A DNA stretch of 34,918 nt from Desulfobacteraceae bacterium (GTDB taxonomy: Bacteria > Desulfobacterota > DSM-4660 > Desulfatiglandales > Desulfatiglandaceae): the NCBI GenBank assembly GCA_016844935.1, contig JAERTK010000172.1, forward strand, positions 1 through 34,918. The letters run 5' to 3'. The notes under the pieces are model-generated. The model saw only the letters and a program-made list of their open reading frames with translations, was not told the origin of the DNA and did not search any database. Positions 1 through 6,393 of this stretch are shown here, piece by piece (the first letter of the stretch is position 1; each line of letters begins with the position of its first letter). The translations under genes and the position numbers were made by a program.

Positions 1-152
1 TCAATCTGGTCGAAAGGAATAAAATCCGCCATACCTTTCTTTTCCAGATGCTTTGTGATCGCCGCAGTCAAGGTCGTTTTGCCATGATCGATATGGCCGA
101 TGGTTCCCACGTTCAAATGCGGCTTCGTCCTCTCAAATTTCATTTTGGCCAT
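1..152 (-). CDS. tuf: Elongation factor Tu, N-terminal part (cut by window edge)
   Basis: The first 50 codons of EF-Tu, the GTPase that brings aminoacyl-tRNA to the ribosome. The protein opens [20 protein letters not shown] and continues with the P-loop [10 protein letters not shown], the G1 motif of EF-Tu. The ATG at 152 has a GGAGG ribosome binding site eight bases upstream on the minus strand; a second in-frame ATG at 143 is less well placed. It is the last gene of a minus-strand transcript that begins with four tRNA genes, the arrangement known for tufB in Escherichia coli. The rest of the gene lies outside the window. Confidence 0.97.
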   Translation of the reverse strand, partial: MAKMKFERTKPHLNVGTIGHIDHGKTTLTAAITKHLEKKGMADFIPFDQI

Positions 153-254
153 TTTGTGCCCTCCAAAATTTGTTCTTACGCGACATCTATCCGGTAAACG
201 GTCTCACACAAAAAATTAGACTTAAATGGTTGCCTTTGAATTTTCATTGAACGC

Positions 255-331
255 TGGAGCCCACGACCGGGATCGAACCGGTGAACCTCATCCTTACCAA
301 GGATGCGCTCTACCTACTGAGCTACGTGGGC
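255..331 (-). tRNA. tRNA-Thr (anticodon GGT)
   Basis: A cloverleaf is readable on the minus strand. The acceptor stem pairs GCCCACG with CGTGGGC, the anticodon loop is TTGGTAA giving GGT (threonine ACC/ACU), the T-arm is GGTTCGATCC, and CCA is encoded at 257-255. It is the last tRNA before tuf. Confidence 0.97.
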
Positions 332-422
332 CTCATCCCTCAATCCACCACGTCACTATGCATTCGCCCGGATACCATGGGGCGGAATAGCAACAATAAA
401 AATAAAGCACACCAGGATTTTC

Positions 423-499
423 TGGAGCGGGAAACGGGACTCGAACCCGCGACCCTCAGCTTGGAAGGCTGACGCTCTAGCCAACTGAGCTATTCCCGC
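423..499 (-). tRNA. tRNA-Gly (anticodon TCC)
   Basis: Minus-strand cloverleaf with acceptor stem GCGGGAA/TTCCCGC, anticodon stem TCAGC/GCTGA around loop CTTCCAA (anticodon TCC, glycine GGA/GGG), T-loop GGTTCGAGTCC and encoded CCA. Third tRNA of the tRNA-tuf operon. Confidence 0.97.
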
Positions 500-591
500 A
501 TTTGTCACATCAATATTTCACGGAAGATCGTGTCCCGCAACTTTATGGAAAACAGCTTTTTCCCTAATATACAGTGCGGTTGTTCTAAAGC

Positions 592-676
<85 letters not shown>

Positions 677-703
677 ACATTGAGGTCCTCTTCAATCCTG
701 CCG

Positions 704-779
704 TGGAGCCAGCGAAGGGAATCGAACCCCCGACCCACTGATTACAAATCAGTTGCTCTGCCATCTGAGCTACGCTGGC
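704..779 (-). tRNA. tRNA-Thr (anticodon TGT)
   Basis: Minus-strand cloverleaf with acceptor stem GCCAGCG/CGCTGGC, anticodon stem CTGAT/ATCAG with anticodon TGT (threonine ACA/ACG), T-loop GGTTCGATTCC and encoded CCA. First tRNA of the operon, about 25 bases downstream of a good promoter. Confidence 0.97.
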
Positions 780-805
780 CAACAGTGCTTTGTAAATAAA
801 CAATC

Positions 806-834
806 AGTATAATTTTTAATTTTGATAATCACAA
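806..834 (-). promoter_or_regulatory. Promoter of the tRNA-Thr/Tyr/Gly/Thr-tuf operon
   Basis: On the minus strand, TTGTGA (834-829) and TATACT (811-806) are separated by exactly 17 bases in AT-rich sequence. This is a near-consensus sigma-70 promoter whose start would fall just before the first tRNA at 779. Confidence 0.75.
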
Positions 835-1066
835 ACTCGATTTGAGTTGATTCTTTGAAACCTCAGGCTGAAAAGGGACAAATAAAGAGATACTACAGCA
901 ATATCTTAAAAATTCGCCTTCTTTCGCATTATTTCGTGCTTTCATGATCCTAAACCGTGATCCCCACAAGAGTCCCGCCGTTTAAGCACATGAGGAAAAC
1001 CCTTCCGAAACAACATCCCAACCTGAAAAGCACGGGGTTTTAAAGTTTCAACGCTCAAGCAGATGG

Positions 1067-1095
1067 AACATAGGGGCAAAACAGACAACTGTCAA
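1067..1095 (-). promoter_or_regulatory. Possible second, distal minus-strand promoter
   Basis: TTGACA (1095-1090) and TATGTT (1072-1067) are 17 bases apart on the minus strand and point towards the tRNA operon. No gene is evident between this site and the tRNA promoter. The 780-1305 stretch otherwise holds only the tRNA promoter and the palindrome at 1172. It could be an upstream promoter of the tRNA operon or a chance match. Confidence 0.4.
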
Positions 1096-1171
1096 TATGT
1101 AATTTTCCTTCTGATTCACAAACCGGAGGCACTCATTTTATTTCTTGCTGCCACTTTTTTGAAAATTCCTC

Positions 1172-1195
1172 AATTAAGTGCTTGAACACTTAATT
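1172..1195. promoter_or_regulatory. Perfect 24-bp palindrome, operator-like, upstream of the small membrane protein gene
   Basis: Arms AATTAAGTG and CACTTAATT flank the centre CTTGAA. The central TTGAAC (1182-1187) could act as a -35 box, with TAGCTT 17 bases downstream (1205-1210), so a bound repressor would cover the promoter of the gene at 1306. The form (AT-rich arms, TTGAAC-like centre) recalls operators of dimeric winged-helix repressors, but no such regulator is encoded nearby. There is no T-tract, so it is unlikely to be a terminator. Confidence 0.45.
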
Positions 1196-1305
1196 TGTTT
1201 GTGATAGCTTTTTTTCCTCACTGGTTTTTGGCAAGAGTCAAAAAGCGTCGCTCTTAGCTTTGTTTTTATCAAATTTGAACATCTTACATGTAAGGAGGAA
1301 CGGAA

Positions 1306-1569
1306 ATGGCAGCTTTAGGTGGAGGTTTGGTCGCGTTGGTGCTTGGCATTATAGGACTCATTACCTGGTGGGGTTATTTCGCAAAAGCCCTTTTGGCAGC
1401 AGTGCCCGCCATGTTGATTTTAGGCGGCGCCCTGGCCGCTTATCTGGGTTTTGAGGAATTGAAGGACAAAAAGAACACCCCTGAGCCCTTTGATGATACC
1501 AACAACCTCAAAGACGAGATTAACACGCTCAAACAGGAACTCCAGGAAATGAAAAAGGATAAAGAGTAG
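1306..1569 (+). CDS. Small membrane protein with C-terminal coiled coil, unknown function
   Basis: 87 residues starting at an ATG with an excellent site (TAAGGAGGA, 1291-1299). Two glycine- and alanine-rich hydrophobic segments, roughly residues 3-28 and 29-50, are joined without a clear loop and could form a membrane hairpin. From residue 53 the chain is charged, and its last 20-25 residues have a heptad-like pattern (LKDEINTLKQELQEMKKDKE) typical of a short coiled coil on the cytoplasmic face. I do not recognise the family. The gene stands alone between a palindrome upstream and a strong terminator downstream, so it is probably its own transcription unit. A membrane-anchored oligomer or stress-related small protein is possible, but this is not shown. 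Confidence 0.75.
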   Translation: MAALGGGLVALVLGIIGLITWWGYFAKALLAAVPAMLILGGALAAYLGFEELKDKKNTPEPFDDTNNLKDEINTLKQELQEMKKDKE

Positions 1570-1602
1570 TCCCGGCAACTTTCGGTGACAAGACTCAATG
1601 TG

Positions 1603-1646
1603 AAAAGGGTCTCGGAATTAAGCGGCCAATTCCGGGACCCTTTTTT
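1603..1646. terminator. Strong bidirectional Rho-independent terminator
   Basis: A 17-base stem (AAAAGGGTCTCGGAATT against AATTCCGGGACCCTTTT, one T-G wobble) with an 8-base loop, flanked by A and T runs on both sides. It sits between the convergent small membrane protein gene and ndk and can end both transcripts. Confidence 0.92.
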
Positions 1647-1649
1647 GAT

Positions 1650-2066
1650 TCAGGGAATTTCCAATGCATTGAAGAAATAATTGATTTCAATGTCTGCATT
1701 TTCCGGTGAATCAGAACCATGCACAACATTCTTTTCAATGTCCGTCGCAAAATCCCGCCGTATGGTGCCTTCCGCCGCGTCTTTAAAGTTTGTTGCACCC
1801 ATGAGTTCCCGATACCGGAAAATCACGTTTTCGCCTTCCAATATCATGACAACACACGGGCCGGACGACATAAAGTCCGTAACACTTTCAAAAAATGGCT
1901 TACCCTCGTGTACCTTGTAAAACCCTTTCGCCTGGGCTTTGTTCATTCGAATCATTTTGATGGCACCGATCTTAAGTCCTTCCTTTTCCAGGCGACCGAT
2001 AACGTCTCCCATGAGATTTCGCGAAACGCCGTCCGGTTTTATGATTGATAAAGTTTTCTCCATCAT
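1650..2066 (-). CDS. ndk: Nucleoside diphosphate kinase
   Basis: Transfers the gamma-phosphate of ATP to nucleoside diphosphates through a phosphohistidine, balancing NTP and dNTP pools in the cytoplasm. The 138-residue length is normal for the family. The N-terminus (EKTLSIIKPDGV) is the conserved first strand, and NVVHGSDS (residues 113-120) carries the catalytic histidine H116. Two adjacent ATG codons (2066 and 2063) are possible starts; a GGAGGG site lies 8-11 bases upstream of them. It is transcribed alone from a clear promoter and shares its terminator with the convergent upstream gene. Confidence 0.97.
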   Translation of the reverse strand: MMEKTLSIIKPDGVSRNLMGDVIGRLEKEGLKIGAIKMIRMNKAQAKGFYKVHEGKPFFESVTDFMSSGPCVVMILEGENVIFRYRELMGATNFKDAAEGTIRRDFATDIEKNVVHGSDSPENADIEINYFFNALEIP

Positions 2067-2095
2067 CCCAAATTCCCTCCCTTTTCACAATTTGA

Positions 2096-2135
2096 TTGAC
2101 CCAGCACTTTCCTACTGGTATAGAGCCTTGCTGGG
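2096..2135 (+). promoter_or_regulatory. Promoter of the YkgJ pair, overlapped by an inverted repeat
   Basis: TTGACC (2096-2101), 17-base spacer and TATAGA (2119-2124) form a good plus-strand promoter. The inverted repeat CCCAGCA (2100-2106) / TGCTGGG (2129-2135) brackets the space from the -35 box to just past the -10 box, a position expected of an operator. It lies inside the ndk leader, so the two divergent promoters overlap head to head. Confidence 0.5.
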
Positions 2136-2212
2136 TTTCGAATCCACCATTAAGCCCACCCTGACAAAAGCTCTGATTGAACAGCTTCATCACCTGAATG
2201 GAATTATTCCCG

Positions 2213-2241
2213 ATTAGAATCAAATGGATGTTGTTAGTCAA
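2213..2241 (-). promoter_or_regulatory. Promoter of ndk
   Basis: Minus strand: TTGACT (2241-2236), 17-base spacer, TCTAAT (2218-2213). Both boxes are close to consensus. The predicted leader before the ndk start is about 140 bases. Confidence 0.7.
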
Positions 2242-2289
2242 GGATTTTGTGAAAGTGGAAATTTTAATTTCTGAAAGGAAAATCACACA

Positions 2290-3057
2290 ATGAGCACACC
2301 GGAAAAACACAAGACGGAAGACAAACTTCTCAGGATGGATCCTGACCAGGCATTCCGATTCAAATGCGGCCCTGATGTTCCCTGCTTTACCGATTGCTGC
2401 AGAGATATCACCATTGTACTGACCCCTTACGATGTGGTCCGGCTCAAGAACGCTCTGGAGATCTCTTCAGAGGAATTTCTGGATCAATACACCATTATTA
2501 TCCCGCGGGAAAATCGACTCATTCCAATGGTTGTTCTCAAAATGAACGAGGAGAACGACAAACGTTGCTCCTTTGTCAGTGAAACCGGATGCAGTGTTTA
2601 TAATGACCGCCCATGGCCATGCCGCATGTATCCGCTGAACATGAACGATGACGGGACTTTCGGCCTTATCGCCGATCCCGTAAAATGCAAAGGCCTGGAA
2701 CAACCCGAACATACCAGGATATCCAATTGGCTCATCGGGCAGGGTGTCCCCATGTATGATGAAATGAACATGCTGTTTTCCCAGGTCACATCTCCGCTGC
2801 AGGCTCAGGAACTGGACATTGACAACCCAAAAATTTACCAAATGACCTTTATGGCACTGTATAATCTGGATAAATTCAAGGGATTCGTATTCGGAAGTTC
2901 ATTCCTGGATCGCTTTGTAATTGATGATGTTACTATTGAAAAATTAAAAAGAAATGATGTGGAACTTTTAAAATTTGCATTTGACTGGATTAAATTTGGC
3001 ATTTTCGGTCAGAAAACCCTTCAAGTCAAAGAAGCGCCTCAGGATAATGACAGTTGA
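2290..3057 (+). CDS. YkgJ-family cysteine cluster protein, copy 1
   Basis: 255 residues of the CxxCxxCC (YkgJ, PF03692) family, whose biochemical role is not established; the conserved cysteines probably bind zinc or an iron-sulfur centre. The metal-binding block is C26, C32, C36 and C37 (CGPDVPCFTDCC), followed by the LTPYDVVRLKN segment. The second half of the motif is the C..F....GC..Y..RP..CR.YP pattern around residues 96-117. A C-terminal extension of about 100 residues, absent from minimal members, ends in a W-K-F-G-I-F-G-Q-K-T-L-Q segment that the next gene also has. The ATG at 2290 is preceded by AAAGGA nine bases upstream. Likely first gene of a two-gene unit with its paralog. Confidence 0.85.
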   Translation: MSTPEKHKTEDKLLRMDPDQAFRFKCGPDVPCFTDCCRDITIVLTPYDVVRLKNALEISSEEFLDQYTIIIPRENRLIPMVVLKMNEENDKRCSFVSETGCSVYNDRPWPCRMYPLNMNDDGTFGLIADPVKCKGLEQPEHTRISNWLIGQGVPMYDEMNMLFSQVTSPLQAQELDIDNPKIYQMTFMALYNLDKFKGFVFGSSFLDRFVIDDVTIEKLKRNDVELLKFAFDWIKFGIFGQKTLQVKEAPQDNDS

Positions 3058-3090
3058 TCCTCAAATTTAAAGGGATAATATAAACACACC

Positions 3091-3855
3091 ATGACCTCCC
3101 ATGACAAAACCAATATCTTCAAATCTTTCACTCACGAAGCCCCCTTTCAATTTGAATGCCACACGGGTATTTCGTGCTTCACCGAATGTTGCGCCAGACT
3201 TAAGCTGCTTTTGACGCCCTACGATATCCTTCGAATGAAGAATCGATTGAACATTTCCTCCAACCAATTCCTGGACCAGTACACGGAAACCCTTCTGGAC
3301 CATCACCCCAGATTCCCCATGGTGAAACTGAACATGAAAAAGGGCGAAGGCCATCCATGCCCGTTTGTCACCGAAAAAGGCTGCACCATTTATGAAGACA
3401 GGCCGGAGGCCTGCCGACTTTATCCCGTGGGCAGGGCCTCGGCAATGGTGGATCGGGAGGCGGAAACAAGAGAAAAGTATTTTATTGTGGACGAAGCCCA
3501 TTGCCGAGGTTTTCAGGAAAAGAAGGAGTGGACCCTGGAGAAATGGTTAAACCACGAAGGCGTGAAAGAGTACAAAGACATGAACACCCGGTGGCTGGGC
3601 ATCATGACGTCATCAAAGAGCCTGGGTCCTAAAGCCCACCTCGCTCAAAAACACCAGATGTTTTTCATGGCCTCCTACAACCTGGATAAATTCAGACGAT
3701 TTCTCTTCCACAGTAAATTCTTTGATCATTTCCAGGTAGATGAAGCATTAAAAGACAAGATGGAAACAGATGATGTGGCGCTCATGGAATTCGGCTTTGA
3801 CTGGCTCAAATTCAGCCTTTTTGGAGATAAAACGCTGCAAGTAAAACAACCATAA
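3091..3855 (+). CDS. YkgJ-family cysteine cluster protein, copy 2
   Basis: 254 residues, clearly homologous to the gene just upstream over the full length: the same C23, C29, C33, C34 block (CHTGISCFTECC), LTPYDILRMKN, FLDQYTE, the C-P-F-V...GC-I-Y..RP..CR.YP half, and the closing W-L-K-F-S-L-F-G-D-K-T-L-Q-V-K. It starts 33 bases after the first copy, so the pair arose by tandem duplication and is probably co-transcribed. The ribosome site (AAAGGGAT) is somewhat distant, which may lower translation relative to copy 1. A longer insert between residues 115 and 150 is the main difference between the copies. Function unknown. Confidence 0.85.
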   Translation: MTSHDKTNIFKSFTHEAPFQFECHTGISCFTECCARLKLLLTPYDILRMKNRLNISSNQFLDQYTETLLDHHPRFPMVKLNMKKGEGHPCPFVTEKGCTIYEDRPEACRLYPVGRASAMVDREAETREKYFIVDEAHCRGFQEKKEWTLEKWLNHEGVKEYKDMNTRWLGIMTSSKSLGPKAHLAQKHQMFFMASYNLDKFRRFLFHSKFFDHFQVDEALKDKMETDDVALMEFGFDWLKFSLFGDKTLQVKQP

Positions 3856-3860
3856 AACAA

Positions 3861-3892
3861 GGGGATATGCCACTCTTTCATGGCGTATCCCC
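3861..3892 (+). terminator. Hairpin after the YkgJ pair
   Basis: GGGGATATGCCA (3861-3872) pairs with TGGCGTATCCCC (3881-3892) around an 8-base loop, with one wobble pair. There is no U-tract afterwards, so it may be a 3'-end stabilising hairpin rather than a classic terminator. Confidence 0.6.
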
Positions 3893-4045
3893 CCGGTAAA
3901 CGTGATTCGTATTGTCGCTAATCCAACTTCTCAGAAAAGTTTTCACAAAATCCTTCCAACTCATGCCGCCAATGGCTTCAAAAACCCCGTTATGGTCTCA
4001 AATTTATCCACCTGAGCATCCTCTTGATGCATAAAGAAATTTCCC

Positions 4046-4076
4046 TTGACAAAAAAATTGTTTTTGAACATGTTAT
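4046..4076 (+). promoter_or_regulatory. Possible promoter of the NuoE/NuoF/GltD-like operon
   Basis: A consensus TTGACA (4046-4051) lies about 115 bases before the first gene in AT-rich DNA. The -10 element is uncertain: TGTTAT (4071-4076) gives a 19-base spacer and CATGTT (4069-4074) a 17-base spacer, neither ideal. The 3856-4165 gap contains this and the preceding hairpin and nothing else that I can identify. Confidence 0.4.
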
Positions 4077-4165
4077 CATCAATTTTGAAGAATTTCCATT
4101 TCCCTGAAGAAGATATTAATTAACAACTACATGGCCTTAATGCCCCAACCAAAGAGGATTTGCTC

Positions 4166-4642
4166 ATGAATGTGGATCTGTCACCTGCCAAAGTACTTAT
4201 TGAAAAATACAGTCAGAAAAAGGGCGCGCTGATTCCGCTCTTACAGGACATTCAAGCCGCTTACGGTTATGTTCCCGATGAGACTGTCCAGCTGGTAGCC
4301 CAGGAACTTTCCATTTTCCCCGTGGAAATTTATGGCGTTTTAACCTTCTATACCCAATTCTATCTGACCCCGCGCGGGAAGCACACCATCCGGGTCTGTC
4401 AGGGAACCGCCTGCCATGTCATGGGGGCCAAAGGCCTGTTTGACTATCTTCTGGATAAACTGGAGGTTGAGGAAGGGGAAACCACTCAGGACGGCCTGTT
4501 CACGGTAGAACGCGTGGCATGTCTCGGATGCTGCGGGATGGCGCCCGCCATTATGATCGATGAAGATTTTTATGGGCGCTGCACCATTCAGAATGTTGAA
4601 GAAACATGGGAAAAGTACCGATCGGAGAGTGCGGGATCATGA
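4166..4642 (+). CDS. NuoE/HndA-like [2Fe-2S] subunit of an NAD(P)H-linked flavin complex
   Basis: 158-residue thioredoxin-fold ferredoxin subunit, the 24-kDa (NuoE, HydC, HndA) family. It holds one [2Fe-2S] cluster and passes electrons to or from the NuoF-like flavoprotein. The four ligands are all present: C78 and C83 (VCQGTACHV) and C119 and C123 (ACLGCCG). The N-terminal helical part matches the usual start (LIEKYSQKKGALIPLLQDIQAAYGYVP). I chose the ATG at 4166, with AGAGGA eight bases upstream; an in-frame TTG at 4160 is too close to that site. Its stop overlaps the start of the next gene as ATGA, so the two are translationally coupled. The complex is probably cytoplasmic. Confidence 0.92.
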   Translation: MNVDLSPAKVLIEKYSQKKGALIPLLQDIQAAYGYVPDETVQLVAQELSIFPVEIYGVLTFYTQFYLTPRGKHTIRVCQGTACHVMGAKGLFDYLLDKLEVEEGETTQDGLFTVERVACLGCCGMAPAIMIDEDFYGRCTIQNVEETWEKYRSESAGS

Positions 4643-6393
4643 AAAATAGAATACTCATATGCAACGGAACCAGTGGGATTTCGGCCGGAGCGGAAAATGT
4701 CGGAGCGCTTTTTTTAAAGGGGCTGAAACAGCACCATTTGGAGGATCAATATGATGTGGTGATGACCGGCGACCGGGGCCTGTTCCGGGATGTGCTTGTG
4801 GACGTTATCATTCCGGATGGCGAGAGAATCACCTACGAATACGTCAAGCCCGAAGATGTGCCGGGGATTGTGGAAGAACACCTGGTGAAAGGGGAACCGG
4901 TCAAGAAACTCCTGGCGGGAGACGATTACCGGGAATTTTTTGCCAGTCAAACCCGCATCGTCCTTGCCAATTGCGGCGAAATCGATCCCATGAGCATTGA
5001 TGATTATCTGGCGCAAAACGGCTACAAAGCGCTGGGCAAAGTGCTCAAAATGACCCCTGATGCCGTCATTGAAGATATGAAGATCTCCGGACTGGGGGGG
5101 CGCGGCGGGGCCGGATTTTCCACGGGGATGAAATGGCATTTCTGTAGACAGGCACAAGGCGACCAGAAGTATATGGTCTGCAATGCGGATGAAGGGGATC
5201 CCGGCGCGTTCATGGATCGCAGCGTGCTGGAGGGAGACCCTCATGCCGTCGTTGAGGGGATGATTATAGCTGGCTATGCCATCGGTGCCACTGAAGGCTA
5301 CGTCTATTGCCGGGCTGAATATCCCATTGCCATCAAACGCTTGACCAGAGCCATTGATCAGGCGCAAAACCGCGGCTATCTGGGAAAAAATATCCTGGGG
5401 AGCGATCATTCGTTTCATCTCACCATCAAACAGGGGGCAGGCGCCTTTGTCTGCGGAGAGGAAACCGCACTGCTGGCTTCCATCGAAGGAAAGCGCGGGA
5501 TGCCAAAACCGCGCCCGCCCTTCCCGGCTCAGAAGGGGCTATGGGGGAAACCCACCACCATCAACAACGTGGAGACGCTTGCCAATATCCGCCATATTTT
5601 TAATAAAGGCGCAAAATGGTTTGCGTCCATCGGCACGGAGAACAGTAAAGGGACGAAAGTATTTGCCCTTGCCGGGAAAATCAAAAATACGGGCTTAGTG
5701 GAAGTCCCCATGGGCATGACCATTCGGGATCTGGTCTTCGGCCCGGGCGGTGGCATGCTCAAGAAAAAGGCCAAATTCAAAGGCATCCAGCTTGGCGGTC
5801 CTTCCGGCGGCTGTTTGCCTGAAAGATTGCTGGATACCCCCATTGACTACGCATCCATCAATAAGACCGGCGCCATTATGGGGTCCGGTGGAATGGTGGT
5901 CATGGACACACGCACCTGTATGGTGGATGTGGCCAGGTTCTTCCTGGACTTCACGGTGGAGGAATCGTGCGGAAAATGCGTCCCCTGCCGCGTCGGTTTG
6001 AAACGCATGCTGGAAGTCCTCGATGAAATCACGGCGGGACGGGGGAAAAAAGAACATTTGACATTCTTAAAAGAGATGGGAAACACCATCAGGAATACGG
6101 CCTTATGCGGTCTCGGAAACACCGCGCCCAATCCCGTCCTGACCACGATGCGCTATTTCCCCGAAGAATATCAGGCGCATATTGACGATCGCATCTGTCC
6201 GTCGCATGTGTGTACGGCACTGGTGAAATTTGAATTCGTGGAAGAGAACTGCACCAAATGCGGGCTCTGCTCCAAGGCTTGCCCGGTGGAAGCGATTTCG
6301 TGGGAAAAGAAGCAATATCCTATCCTTGACAAGACCAAATGCATAAAGTGCAAAGGCTGCATTGATGCATGTAACTTTGAGGCAATACAATGA
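4639..6393 (+). CDS. NuoF/HydB/HndC-like NAD(P)H-binding FMN subunit with degenerate N-terminal [2Fe-2S] domain
   Basis: 584 residues; the catalytic FMN/NAD(H) subunit of NuoF-type complexes. In order: an N-terminal thioredoxin-like domain (1-95), the FMN/NADH Rossmann-like core (GLGGRGGAGF 151-160, NADEGDPGAF 182-191, the GEETALLASIEGKRG segment near 273-287), a [4Fe-4S] site C444, C447, C450 and C490, and a C-terminal double ferredoxin (C538/541/544/548 and C568/571/574/578), as in bifurcating HydB/HndC proteins. The N-terminal domain has lost three of four [2Fe-2S] ligands: C8 remains, but the expected partners are G13, D45 and F49. The start is the ATG in the ATGA overlap at 4639; an upstream in-frame ATG (4606) lies inside the previous gene. 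Its own stop overlaps the next ATG in the same way. Confidence 0.93.
   Translation: MKNRILICNGTSGISAGAENVGALFLKGLKQHHLEDQYDVVMTGDRGLFRDVLVDVIIPDGERITYEYVKPEDVPGIVEEHLVKGEPVKKLLAGDDYREFFASQTRIVLANCGEIDPMSIDDYLAQNGYKALGKVLKMTPDAVIEDMKISGLGGRGGAGFSTGMKWHFCRQAQGDQKYMVCNADEGDPGAFMDRSVLEGDPHAVVEGMIIAGYAIGATEGYVYCRAEYPIAIKRLTRAIDQAQNRGYLGKNILGSDHSFHLTIKQGAGAFVCGEETALLASIEGKRGMPKPRPPFPAQKGLWGKPTTINNVETLANIRHIFNKGAKWFASIGTENSKGTKVFALAGKIKNTGLVEVPMGMTIRDLVFGPGGGMLKKKAKFKGIQLGGPSGGCLPERLLDTPIDYASINKTGAIMGSGGMVVMDTRTCMVDVARFFLDFTVEESCGKCVPCRVGLKRMLEVLDEITAGRGKKEHLTFLKEMGNTIRNTALCGLGNTAPNPVLTTMRYFPEEYQAHIDDRICPSHVCTALVKFEFVEENCTKCGLCSKACPVEAISWEKKQYPILDKTKCIKCKGCIDACNFEAIQ

Noticed and set aside
1972..2310. 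112-residue minus-strand frame upstream of and overlapping ndk
   Set aside because: Its second half is ndk in another frame and its first half is the divergent promoter region.
3856..4165. Riboswitch or structured leader before the flavoprotein operon
   Set aside because: Only the 3' hairpin of the upstream gene is evident; no conserved riboswitch core could be recognised.
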